DNA of 64,000 nucleotides from Streptomyces sp. NRRL F-5123. GTDB taxonomy: Bacteria > Actinomycetota > Actinomycetes > Streptomycetales > Streptomycetaceae. The position numbers and the translations under genes are program-made. Shown here one piece after another: positions 1 to 7,423 of the stretch. Location of the stretch: contig NZ_JOHY01000001.1 of assembly GCF_000721495.1 (NCBI RefSeq), positions 186,001 through 250,000 of the forward strand. The letters are read 5' to 3'. Within the stretch, counting starts at the first letter, position 1. Each line of letters opens with the position of its first letter. A model generated the notes under the pieces. It was not told the DNA's origin, did no database searches, and was given only the letters and a program-made list of their open reading frames with translations.

Positions 1-106
1 CGCGGGGCGCCGGGTCCGGGAAGGCGAGGCGGACCGCCCGGCGCACGCCCCAGCCCGCGGGGGCGGCGGCCGCGGCGGCGCCCGGCACGAGGGTCCGCAC
101 GCTCAC
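1..106 (-). CDS. N-terminal fragment of an unrecognised biosynthetic-cluster protein
   Basis: A GTG start at 106 overlaps the stop codon of the carrier-protein gene by 4 bp (GTGA), the same coupling seen at several other junctions in this operon. Only about 35 codons lie inside the window. They begin MSVRTLVPGAAAAAAP and continue to an Arg/Pro-rich stretch. Too little is visible to name a family. Position and coupling show that the leftward operon continues beyond the left edge, so the cluster is incomplete here. Confidence 0.55.
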   Translation of the reverse strand, partial: MSVRTLVPGAAAAAAPAGWGVRRAVRLAFPDPAPR

Positions 107-405
107 GCGTCCGCGTCCGTCAGCAGGTTGCCCGCGACGTAGTCGGCGAGCGAGCCGACCGTGCCGAAGTCCTCGCGGCCCAGCTCCTCGACACTGATCT
201 CCAGGTCGAGCTGCTCCTCCAGTTCGAGGACGAGTTCGAGGCCGGTGGTGGAGGTCAGCCCGAGCGCGTCCAGCAGCGCGGTGTCGGCGGTGACCGCGTC
301 GACCTCGCGCTTGAGCACGCGCGGGAGGAGGTCGCGGATGCCGTCGACGAGCCGCTCGCGCAGCTCGGGGTCGATCGTGGTCGGGGCGGGGTGCTGCTCC
401 GTCAT
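103..405 (-). CDS. Acyl carrier protein (discrete)
   Basis: This 100-aa acidic protein has the four-helix carrier layout. The likely phosphopantetheine attachment residue is Ser52 in LGLTSTTGLELV, the position of the usual DSL serine. It would hold acyl intermediates as thioesters in the cytoplasm. The ATG at 405 has a GAGAGG ribosome-binding site about 8 nt upstream. It lies 29 bp after the FabH-like gene and is translationally coupled to the next gene leftward. It is one of three discrete carriers in the cluster, besides the carrier-like domain fused to the methyltransferase. Which substrate it carries is unknown. Confidence 0.9.
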   Translation of the reverse strand: MTEQHPAPTTIDPELRERLVDGIRDLLPRVLKREVDAVTADTALLDALGLTSTTGLELVLELEEQLDLEISVEELGREDFGTVGSLADYVAGNLLTDADA

Positions 406-434
406 CGGTCTGGCCTCTCAGGGGGGTTCGGGGA

Positions 435-1364
435 TCAGTGGACGAGGACCGTCGCCGAGAAGGCGGCGCCGAGCCCGGCGCCCGCGGCCGCCATCACGTA
501 CGGCTCGCCCGGCCGCAGCAGCCCGCGGTCCAGCGCGGTGCGGTAGTTGACGAAGGCGTCGGCGCAGAAGACGTGGCCGGTGTCGGCGACGTTGTCGAGC
601 AGGACGCGCTCGCGCGGCACGCCGAGGATGCGGCACACCTGGTGCCAGGCCACGCGGTTGACGTTGTGCGGCAGGAACAGGGCGACGTCGGCGGCGCTCA
701 GCCCGGCCCCGGTCACCGCGGCGTCGATCGCCGCCGAGAGCGCGTCGGCGTACACCCGCTGGAATTCCAGGGCGAGTTCGGGGGCGTCGCCGTCGAACTC
801 GCCGCGCTGCTCGACGGCGTGGCCGAGCACGCGGTCGCGCTCGCCGGACGCGGCCACCAGGCAGGCCGCGGCGCCCTCGCCGAAGAAGGAGGTGCCGGGG
901 ACGAGCTGGGCCTCCGGGGTGAACGCCTTCTCGCCGCTGAGGACGAGGGCGAGCCCGTCCGGGTCGCCGTCCGCCGCGAGCAGCCGCCCCGCGGCGTCCA
1001 CGGCCAGCAGTCCGGACGCGCACGCGAGGTGGCCGACGGAGAAGACGGCCGCGTGGCCGAGGCCGTACTCCTCGCAGACCGCGCGCACCGGGTCGTACGG
1101 GTAGGGCGCGACGGTCGGGAAGGTCCGCGCGTGCAGCACGTACCGCACGTCCTGCTCGCGCCCGCGCAGGGCCCGGAGCCGGGCGAGCGCGCCGCGCAGC
1201 AGGTCCTCGACGGTACCGCCGGGATCGCGGGCGACCTCGCCCAGCCGGTGGTAGCGGCGGAAGACCTTGACCTGCATCCGGGTCAGCCCGAGCGGGCCGG
1301 CGACCTCCTCGACGGTCAGCCGGCCCTCCGGTACGTACGCGGCCACCTCGGTGAGAGCCGTCAC
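435..1364 (-). CDS. FabH-like (KAS III fold) acyl transferase or condensing enzyme with altered triad
   Basis: The protein is 309 aa, the usual length for KAS III-fold enzymes. Cys115 sits in GHLACASGLL (nucleophile) and His233 in LPHNVN (second triad residue). Where FabH has Asn in a GNTS loop, this protein has DTGHVFCAD, so His264 replaces Asn. Changes at this position are known in KAS III relatives that acylate a non-malonyl acceptor (CerJ type, Cys-His-Asp), so it may make an ester or amide, or only load an acyl group. The GTG at 1364 overlaps the upstream stop by 4 bp. Neighbours are a carrier protein and a condensation-like protein. The FabH-like fold is secure; the reaction is inferred. 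Confidence 0.8.
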   Translation of the reverse strand: MTALTEVAAYVPEGRLTVEEVAGPLGLTRMQVKVFRRYHRLGEVARDPGGTVEDLLRGALARLRALRGREQDVRYVLHARTFPTVAPYPYDPVRAVCEEYGLGHAAVFSVGHLACASGLLAVDAAGRLLAADGDPDGLALVLSGEKAFTPEAQLVPGTSFFGEGAAACLVAASGERDRVLGHAVEQRGEFDGDAPELALEFQRVYADALSAAIDAAVTGAGLSAADVALFLPHNVNRVAWHQVCRILGVPRERVLLDNVADTGHVFCADAFVNYRTALDRGLLRPGEPYVMAAAGAGLGAAFSATVLVH

Positions 1365-2809
1365 CGTGCGGACCCCCCGGCCCCGACCGGCTCGCCGGCG
1401 CCTTGGGGCGCAGCCTCGTCCGCGGCCCCGTCCCGGACCGCCGCCTCGATCGCGGCCGCCTCCATGCCGTACGCGAAGGCCTCGGCCTGGGCGGGCGAGA
1501 CGTAGTGCGTGTCGATGTGGATCTCGAAGCGCAGCCCGCCCTCCGGGGTGTCGTCGACGTGCACGAAGAGGCGCTCCGTCTGGTTCTCCTCCCGCGTGTA
1601 CCAGTGGAAGACGGTGCCGCCGCGTGCTTCCTGCAGCTCCCGCGTGCCCGCCCCCGTGCCGTCGGCGGGCAGGGTGTAGCTGCTGCGGACGTTGAGGTAC
1701 GTCCTGATGTTCGCGTCCGTGCCGCGCTCGACCGAGATCCGCCGGACCAGCTCGTCCAGCGCCTCCGGGTCGAAGTAGGCGTGCTTGTACGCGGTCAGGG
1801 CGCCCTGCCCGGCGCGCCTCACGACGTCCGCGGCGCTCGCGCCCGCCGTGTGGATCGCGCACACGCCCGCCTGCGCGACCATGCAGACCACGTCCGACAG
1901 GGCCGACCGGAAGCGGTTGCCGACCACCGGGCGGACGATCACCGGGCTGATCCCGGTGGCCCGGTACAGGCCGGTCGCGAACAGGCCCAGCAGGATGCCG
2001 GGGACCGTGGCACCCGTCCGCGCGGCGATCAGCGGCAGCGCCGCCGTGAGCGCCGGCGAGTGGAATTCGGCCCCCCAGTGCCGCGGCTCGCGCGGGTCCG
2101 TGGGACCGGGGAGCTGCCGCGCCGGCATGGTCCGCAGCACGCTCTCGAAGTGCCGCATCGCCCGGGCGTTCTGCCGCTGCCCCGCGGGCGAGCGCTGCCA
2201 CCGCGCCTGCTCCAGCTGCTGCATGCCGCTGACCGGCGCGGTGTCCCGGGTCCGGACCTGGCCCAGCATGATCGCGCCGCCGAGCGCGTCCGTCGCCAGG
2301 TGGTGCATGACGGTGACCAGGTGGACCGGCACGCCGTCCCGGCGTACGACGCCCATCCGCACCGGCCACTCCGCGCAGAAATCGAACTCCCGGCTCCGGT
2401 AGGCCTGTTCGACCGCGGCGGCGACCTCCTCGGGGTCGGCGTCAGGAGCGGCGTCGTACACCTCCAGCGTGGTGCGCCCGGTGGAGGAGAGCCGCTGCAG
2501 GGCCCGGCCGCCGGGGGCGATGCGCAGCCGGGTGCGCATCGAGGGGAAGCGCTCCAGCAGGTAGCGCAGCTCGGCGGCCAGGTCGGCGAGCGTCGTGCCG
2601 GGCTCCAGCGCGGCGCGGCCGCCGATGGGCAGCGGCCCGCGCTGCCGTCCCATGGCCTGCCAGATCTCCCACATGCCCCAGGACATCTCGTCCTCGCCCT
2701 CGCCCTCCCCGGCGAAGTCGACCGGGATCCGCTCGGCGACGGCCGGCGCCGCACCGTCCCGGCTCCCGCGCTCCGGCACGCCGCCGCCCGCCTCCGGTTC
2801 GCCCGTCAC
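1361..2809 (-). CDS. Condensation-domain-like acyltransferase (HHxxxDA)
   Basis: This 482-aa free-standing protein belongs to the CoA-dependent acyltransferase superfamily, which includes NRPS condensation domains, chloramphenicol acetyltransferase and dehydrogenase E2 cores. The active-site motif is MHHLATDALG, with His169, His170 and Asp174; Ala replaces the usual final Gly. About 40 N-terminal residues are low-complexity and probably disordered. It would join a carrier-bound acyl group to an amine or alcohol, or move acyl groups between carriers. It overlaps both neighbours by 4 bp (GTGA each time), between the AMP ligase and the FabH-like enzyme. An E2-like transacylase role is possible because E1 subunits without an E2 lie upstream. 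Confidence 0.8.
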   Translation of the reverse strand: MTGEPEAGGGVPERGSRDGAAPAVAERIPVDFAGEGEGEDEMSWGMWEIWQAMGRQRGPLPIGGRAALEPGTTLADLAAELRYLLERFPSMRTRLRIAPGGRALQRLSSTGRTTLEVYDAAPDADPEEVAAAVEQAYRSREFDFCAEWPVRMGVVRRDGVPVHLVTVMHHLATDALGGAIMLGQVRTRDTAPVSGMQQLEQARWQRSPAGQRQNARAMRHFESVLRTMPARQLPGPTDPREPRHWGAEFHSPALTAALPLIAARTGATVPGILLGLFATGLYRATGISPVIVRPVVGNRFRSALSDVVCMVAQAGVCAIHTAGASAADVVRRAGQGALTAYKHAYFDPEALDELVRRISVERGTDANIRTYLNVRSSYTLPADGTGAGTRELQEARGGTVFHWYTREENQTERLFVHVDDTPEGGLRFEIHIDTHYVSPAQAEAFAYGMEAAAIEAAVRDGAADEAAPQGAGEPVGAGGSAR

Positions 2810-4443
2810 GCGCTCACCTCCGCCGTGCGGGCCCGGTGCCGGCGGCGCATCAGGAACTTGCGGACCTTGCCCGTCGGGCCCGTGATCAGGTCGGCGTCCG
2901 AGATGACGACGACGCGGCGCAGCGTCGCCGCGGCCGCCGGGGTCAGGGCCGCGCGGACGGCCGGGGTGCGGTCGGCGTCCGGGTCGGCGCCCTCGTGGAG
3001 GGCCAGCAGGACATCGGTGACGACCTGCTCGCCGACCCGGTCGGAGACCACCGTGCAGTCGTGCACGTCCGGGCACGCGGCGAGGATCCGCTCCTCCGAC
3101 ATGGCCGTGTAGAGGCGTTCGCCGCCGCCGAGGTCGACCGCGTCCACCGCCCGGTCGACATGGAAGTAGTAGCCGTCCTCGTCCCGGTACATCAGGTCGC
3201 CGGTGAGGTAGTAGCCGCCCAGCCGGTTGCGGTACGTGGCCGCGGAGTCGTTCCAGTAACCCGGCGCGAGCGTCGGCGCCCTGAGCCCGAGCTGCCCGAC
3301 CTCGCCGGGCGGGACCTCCCGGCCGGTCGTGGTGTCCAGCAGCGCGACCTCGGCGAAGCCGTGCGGTACCCCGACGCAGCGGCCGTAGCGCTCGGTCGTG
3401 CGGGTGTGGGTGATGTGGAAGGCGGAGTGGCCCATCTCGGTCGAGCCGAGGCCGTCGACGAAGCTGGAGCCGGGCAGCCGGCGGACGCCGTCGCGGGTCG
3501 CCGTCTCCCGGGAGCCGGCGGCGACCAGCCGCCGGATGTGCGGCTCGTGCGCGCAGTCCCCGGTGTTGAACCACAGCGACACCGACTCCAGGTCGCGCGC
3601 CGCGAGATCCTGCCGGGCCATCTGCGCCCAGGTGGCGGCGAACCCGAGGACGCCCGTGGGCCGCCAGCGCTCGATCGCGTCGACGACCGCCGCCCCGTCG
3701 TTCTGCGTGGACAGGAACAGCAGGTCGCTGCGCAGGCACAGTGCCATGTTCAGCGCCGAGATGCCCGCGGCGTGCGCGGCCGGGAGCGCGCTGAGCATCC
3801 GCGCGGCCCCGCGGGCGCGCGGCGCGGTCAGCCGGAAGAGCCGCATCGCGGCGAAGAGGCTGGCGTGCGAGTGCACCACGGCGGCGGGCATGCGGGTGGT
3901 GCCGGAGGAGTGGGTGATCGCGATCGGGTCGTCGGCATGGTGCCGGTACGGCGCGGGCGCGCGCTCCGGGTCGCCGGTGCCGGTCTCCGCCGCGTCGGCG
4001 TGCAGGGCGAGGCCGCCCGGATCCTGCCCGGCGAGCCGCTCGCGGTGCCCGGGGTCGGTCACCAGGGCGGTGGCGCGCAGCTTGTGCAGGTAGGCGGCGG
4101 CGGTGTCGCCGGCCAGGTACTGGTTCATCAGCGCCGGGATCGCGCCCAGCCAGGTGAGGGCCAGGAAGGTCAGCAGGGTGTCGGCAGAGCCGGACACGTA
4201 CACCGCGACCGGGTCGCGCGGGCCGATGCCCCGCTCGTGCCACCACGCGGCCCGCGCGGCGACCCGCTCCCGGAGCGCGCCGAGCGTCAGCTCGGTCCCC
4301 GCGGGGTGCCCGTCCACGGGCTGGTCGAAGGCGGCGCCCGGCCCCCCGGGGTCGGCGCCGTGCTCGAAGAGCTTGGGCAGGACGTTGCCCGCGCCCAGGT
4401 CCGGGTCGGCGGCGAGCCTGGCCCGGATGTCGCTGCCGGTCAC
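2806..4443 (-). CDS. AMP-dependent acyl ligase (ANL superfamily)
   Basis: This 545-aa ANL enzyme activates a carboxylic acid as its adenylate and passes it to CoA or a carrier. Visible cores are the phosphate-binding loop THSSGTTRMPAAVVHSH, the DGLGSTEMG adenine motif, TGDLMYRDEDGYYFHVDR, and the C-terminal catalytic lysine in TGPTGKVRKF. The GTG at 4443 has AGGAGG about 7 nt upstream. It is directly coupled to the condensation-like gene, so it probably supplies that step or loads one of the carriers. The acid specificity cannot be read from the motifs. Confidence 0.88.
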   Translation of the reverse strand: MTGSDIRARLAADPDLGAGNVLPKLFEHGADPGGPGAAFDQPVDGHPAGTELTLGALRERVAARAAWWHERGIGPRDPVAVYVSGSADTLLTFLALTWLGAIPALMNQYLAGDTAAAYLHKLRATALVTDPGHRERLAGQDPGGLALHADAAETGTGDPERAPAPYRHHADDPIAITHSSGTTRMPAAVVHSHASLFAAMRLFRLTAPRARGAARMLSALPAAHAAGISALNMALCLRSDLLFLSTQNDGAAVVDAIERWRPTGVLGFAATWAQMARQDLAARDLESVSLWFNTGDCAHEPHIRRLVAAGSRETATRDGVRRLPGSSFVDGLGSTEMGHSAFHITHTRTTERYGRCVGVPHGFAEVALLDTTTGREVPPGEVGQLGLRAPTLAPGYWNDSAATYRNRLGGYYLTGDLMYRDEDGYYFHVDRAVDAVDLGGGERLYTAMSEERILAACPDVHDCTVVSDRVGEQVVTDVLLALHEGADPDADRTPAVRAALTPAAAATLRRVVVISDADLITGPTGKVRKFLMRRRHRARTAEVSA

Positions 4444-4520
4444 GGCATTCCTCCTGAGTGTCGCCTCGTCGTCATGTCGTCATACGGCTGTGCGGGCACG
4501 CCCGCTGGGGTGGCGCTCAT
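4440..4520 (-). CDS. 26-codon ORF linking E1-beta and the ligase
   Basis: An ATG at 4520 overlaps the E1-beta stop (ATGA), and the TGA at 4442-4440 overlaps the ligase GTG start. This short frame therefore fills the only gap in this stretch of the operon with perfect coupling on both sides. The predicted 26-residue peptide begins MSATPAGVPAQPYDD and ends RRHSGGMP. It resembles nothing I recognise. It may be a real small protein, or simply a translational bridge that carries ribosomes to the ligase AGGAGG site inside its 3' part. Confidence 0.35.
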   Translation of the reverse strand: MSATPAGVPAQPYDDMTTRRHSGGMP

Positions 4521-5488
4521 CCGCCGCTCACCGCCTTCTCGACCGCCGTGCGCAGCTGCGCACGGGTCGGCTGGCACGCCAGGTCCAGCTCGCGGGCGAA
4601 GGGCAGCACTGCGCCGTCCGGGCGGGTGACCCGGCGGGGCGGGGCCGTCAGGCGCATCTCCTCGGCCGCGGTCGCGACGATCTCCGCGCCGATGCCGCAC
4701 GAGCGGTTGGAGTCGTCCACGACGACCAGCCGCCCCGTCCGCTCCAGCGACGCCGCGAGGCCCGCCCAGTCGAAGGGGTGCAGGGTGCGCGGGTCGAAGA
4801 CCTCCACCGACACCGTCCCGGCCAGCTCCTCGGCGACCGCGAGCGCGTCGTGCACCAGGTGCCCCACCGCCACGACGGTGACGTCCGTGCCCGCGCGGTG
4901 CACCCGCCCGGAGCCGAGCGGCACGGGCGCGAGCGCGCCGAAGTCGGTGTCCTCGCGCACCCCCAGCGCGGCGGACGGCGCGAAGACGACGACCGGGTCG
5001 TCGTCCCGGATCGCCGTCACCAGCAGCCCGTACGCGTCCGCGGGCGTGGCCGGCACCGCCGTCTTCACCCCGACGTGCGCGAAGAGGCTGTAGGGGTGGT
5101 CGGAGTGCTGGCCAGCCCAGCTGTCGCGGGAGCCGGAGCCCGGCAGCAGGTACGTCACCGGCACCCGGGTCTGGCCACCCGTCATGAGGGAGAACTTGTG
5201 CGCCTGGTTGGCGATCTGCTCGAAGGCGAGGAAGAGCAGCGCCGGGATCTGGAATTCGACGATCGGCCGCATCCCCGCCATCGCCGCCCCGGTCGCGAAG
5301 CCCGTGAAGGCCTGTTCGGAGATGGGCGTGTCCAGCACTCGGTCGCGCCCGAAGCGCCGCAGCAGGCCCGCGGTCACGTTGGTGACGGCCACTCCGACGT
5401 CCTCGCCGAGCACGACGACGGCGGGGTCCCGCTCCATCTCGTCGCCGATCGCCCGGTTGAGTGCCTTGAGGTAGGAGAGCCTGGGCAT
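4517..5488 (-). CDS. 2-oxo-acid dehydrogenase E1 component, beta subunit
   Basis: This 323-aa protein is the pyrimidine-domain half of a thiamine-diphosphate-dependent alpha2-beta2 E1 enzyme. Family landmarks are VVVLGEDVG near residue 25 (conserved ThDP Glu), DTPISEQAFTGFATGAAM, EFQIPALLFLAFEQIANQA and the C-terminal VVVDDSNRSCGIGAEI. It decarboxylates a 2-oxo acid together with the alpha subunit upstream, whose stop overlaps its start (TGATG). No E2 acyltransferase with a lipoyl domain and no E3 are present in the window. In pristinamycin biosynthesis an E1 alpha/beta pair (PglB/PglC) makes phenylacetyl-CoA; a similar starter-forming role here is inference. Confidence 0.9.
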   Translation of the reverse strand: MPRLSYLKALNRAIGDEMERDPAVVVLGEDVGVAVTNVTAGLLRRFGRDRVLDTPISEQAFTGFATGAAMAGMRPIVEFQIPALLFLAFEQIANQAHKFSLMTGGQTRVPVTYLLPGSGSRDSWAGQHSDHPYSLFAHVGVKTAVPATPADAYGLLVTAIRDDDPVVVFAPSAALGVREDTDFGALAPVPLGSGRVHRAGTDVTVVAVGHLVHDALAVAEELAGTVSVEVFDPRTLHPFDWAGLAASLERTGRLVVVDDSNRSCGIGAEIVATAAEEMRLTAPPRRVTRPDGAVLPFARELDLACQPTRAQLRTAVEKAVSGG

Positions 5489-6462
5489 CACAGCGCCCCC
5501 GCCCTGGGCCGCAGCCCGGTCGCGTACAGATGGTCCAGCGCGGTCGCCGGATCGGGGTGCGGCGCGTCGAGCGCGTACCGCACGGCGGCGTCCAGCAGCT
5601 CCGCGGTCTCGGCGTCGGCCGCGGCGCGTACGGCCGCGGGCAGCCGCGCGCCCTGGATCTCCAGCGGGTCGCGGGCCCGGCCGGCCGCGGCCTCCTCCTC
5701 GGTGCGGTAGCGGGGGCGGGCGGTGTGCTCCCACGTGTGGTGGGCGTCGAAGCGGTAGGTCGTGCACTCCAGCAGCGCCGGGCCCGCGCCGGAGCGGGCC
5801 CGCGCGACGGCTTCGGCGGTGGCGTCCCTTACGGCCTCGGCGTCCATGCCGTCCACGGTGGCCGCGGGGATGCCGAAGGCCGCCGCGCGGCCGGTCACGG
5901 TGCCGGCCATGGTGTCGGCGGGGCGCATCGAGGTGGCGAAGCCGTTGTTCTCGCAGACCAGCACGAGCGGCACCCGCCACAGCGCCGCCAGGTTGCACGC
6001 CTCCAGCACCACGCCCTGGCTGACGGCCCCGTCGCCGAAGTAGCTGAGCACCACCCGGTCCGAGCCGCGCTGCCGCAGCGCCCAGGCCGCGCCCGCCGCG
6101 ATCGGCACCGCCGCGCCGACGATGGCGTTCGCGCCGAGCACGCCCGCCGCGAAGTCCGCGGCGTGCATCGAGCCGCCCCGGCCCCGGTTGAGCCCGGTGG
6201 CGCGGCCCGCGAGCTCGGCCATCATGCGGGCCGGGTCCGCGCCCTTGGCCAGCACGTGGCCGTGGCCGCGGTGGGTGCTGGTGATCAGGTCGTCGGGGCG
6301 CAGCGCCGCGCACGTCCCGGCCGCGACCGCCTCCTGCCCGGTGCAGGGGTGGATACCGCCGCGGACGACGCCGGTGCGCACCAGCTCCACCGCCCGCTGC
6401 TCGAAGCCGCGGATCAGCGCCATCGTCCGGTAGAGGCCCCCGGCCCGGTCCGCGTCAGCCAT
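5488..6462 (-). CDS. 2-oxo-acid dehydrogenase E1 component, alpha subunit
   Basis: This 324-aa subunit binds the diphosphate of ThDP. The GDG-to-NN cofactor motif runs from SYFGDGAVSQG (Gly143-Asp144-Gly145) to VLVCENN (Asn172-Asn173), and RGHGH near residue 65 is the usual substrate-side histidine loop. It pairs with the beta subunit immediately downstream; coupled alpha-beta order is normal for branched-chain and acetoin-type E1. It overlaps the PhyH-type dioxygenase stop by 8 bp. In this setting it more likely makes an acyl starter for carrier proteins than serves central metabolism. Confidence 0.9.
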   Translation of the reverse strand: MADADRAGGLYRTMALIRGFEQRAVELVRTGVVRGGIHPCTGQEAVAAGTCAALRPDDLITSTHRGHGHVLAKGADPARMMAELAGRATGLNRGRGGSMHAADFAAGVLGANAIVGAAVPIAAGAAWALRQRGSDRVVLSYFGDGAVSQGVVLEACNLAALWRVPLVLVCENNGFATSMRPADTMAGTVTGRAAAFGIPAATVDGMDAEAVRDATAEAVARARSGAGPALLECTTYRFDAHHTWEHTARPRYRTEEEAAAGRARDPLEIQGARLPAAVRAAADAETAELLDAAVRYALDAPHPDPATALDHLYATGLRPRAGAL

Positions 6463-7423
6463 GCGCCCCCGGCCCTTCCGCGCGCCACAGCACCGGGCAG
6501 TACGCGGGGTCGGCGTAGTCGGGGCGGCCGTCCGGCAGCCGCCGCACCAGCACGTCGTGGTTGTAGGAGGCCTCGCCGCCGCCCGCGAGCGGGAAGTGGC
6601 GGTATTCGTTGCCGCCGTCCTGGAGGTGGAAGGAGATCGCGCGGCGCGGCCGGGAACTGCGGTTGGGGCCGCTGCCGTGGTAGGTCATGCAGTGGTGGAA
6701 GCTCATGTGGCCCTTGGGGATGACCAGCGGCACCCTGCGGATCTCGGCCCCGTTGTGGGCGGCGTTGGCGGCGAGCACCGCGTCCAGCTGGTCGCGGTCG
6801 CGGTCCGCGAAATGCCGGGTCATCGAGTCCTCGCGGCCGGTCTCCTTCCACCGGTGGCTGCCGTCGACGACGGTGAGGGTGCCCATCTCCTCGTCGCAGT
6901 CGTGGAAGGGGATGAAGGCGGTGAGCATCCGCTCCGAGGTGGACGTGGACCAGTAGTGCTTGTCCATGTGCCAGGGCACGATGTTGCTGGGCTCGCCCGC
7001 GACCGGCGGCTTGAGGATGAGCGTCGACTGGAAGACCCGGATCTCGGCGGCCCCCGCGAGCCGGGCGGCGACCGCGCCGATCAGCGGCTTGCGCAGGATG
7101 CGCGCGATCGGGTCGCTCTCGACGTGCACGTAGTCGTTGTGCCGCTGCACCGGCCCGTCCGACGGCTGCCAGGCCGCGAGCCGCGGCGGGCGGACCGGCA
7201 GCGTACGGCTGCGCTCGCCCGCGTAGTAGCGCTCGCTTGCCGCCAGCAGCTCGTCGACCTCGGCGTCGTCGAGCAGCTTCTTCGTCAGGTACCAGCCGTG
7301 CTCGGCGTAGAAGGCCACCTCGTCGTCGTCCGGCAGCAGCGCGGCCTCCGCCTCGGTGAGGGCGTAGGCCCCTGCGGGCGCGGGAGCCGGAACGGGGGGC
7401 GTACGGTCCTGGTCGACGGTCAT
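6455..7423 (-). CDS. Phytanoyl-CoA-dioxygenase-family Fe(II)/2-oxoglutarate oxygenase
   Basis: This 322-aa enzyme has the PhyH facial triad: His152 and Asp154 in PWHMDKHYW, and His249 in TYHGSGPN. Arg260/Arg261 in RRAISFH are placed to bind the 2-oxoglutarate carboxylate. Such enzymes hydroxylate, halogenate or epoxidise unactivated carbons; Asp at the HxD position argues against halogenation, where Gly or Ala is expected. The ATG at 7423 overlaps the upstream stop (TGATG). It is probably a tailoring hydroxylase acting on a free or carrier-bound intermediate. Confidence 0.88.
   Translation of the reverse strand: MTVDQDRTPPVPAPAPAGAYALTEAEAALLPDDDEVAFYAEHGWYLTKKLLDDAEVDELLAASERYYAGERSRTLPVRPPRLAAWQPSDGPVQRHNDYVHVESDPIARILRKPLIGAVAARLAGAAEIRVFQSTLILKPPVAGEPSNIVPWHMDKHYWSTSTSERMLTAFIPFHDCDEEMGTLTVVDGSHRWKETGREDSMTRHFADRDRDQLDAVLAANAAHNGAEIRRVPLVIPKGHMSFHHCMTYHGSGPNRSSRPRRAISFHLQDGGNEYRHFPLAGGGEASYNHDVLVRRLPDGRPDYADPAYCPVLWRAEGPGAHG

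Noticed and set aside
435..2369. A 644-codon leftward frame covering the FabH-like gene and part of the condensation-like gene
   Set aside because: The upper half is an antisense-like shadow of the condensation gene frame (Arg/Ala/Gly-rich); the real protein starts at GTG 1364, coupled to the upstream stop.
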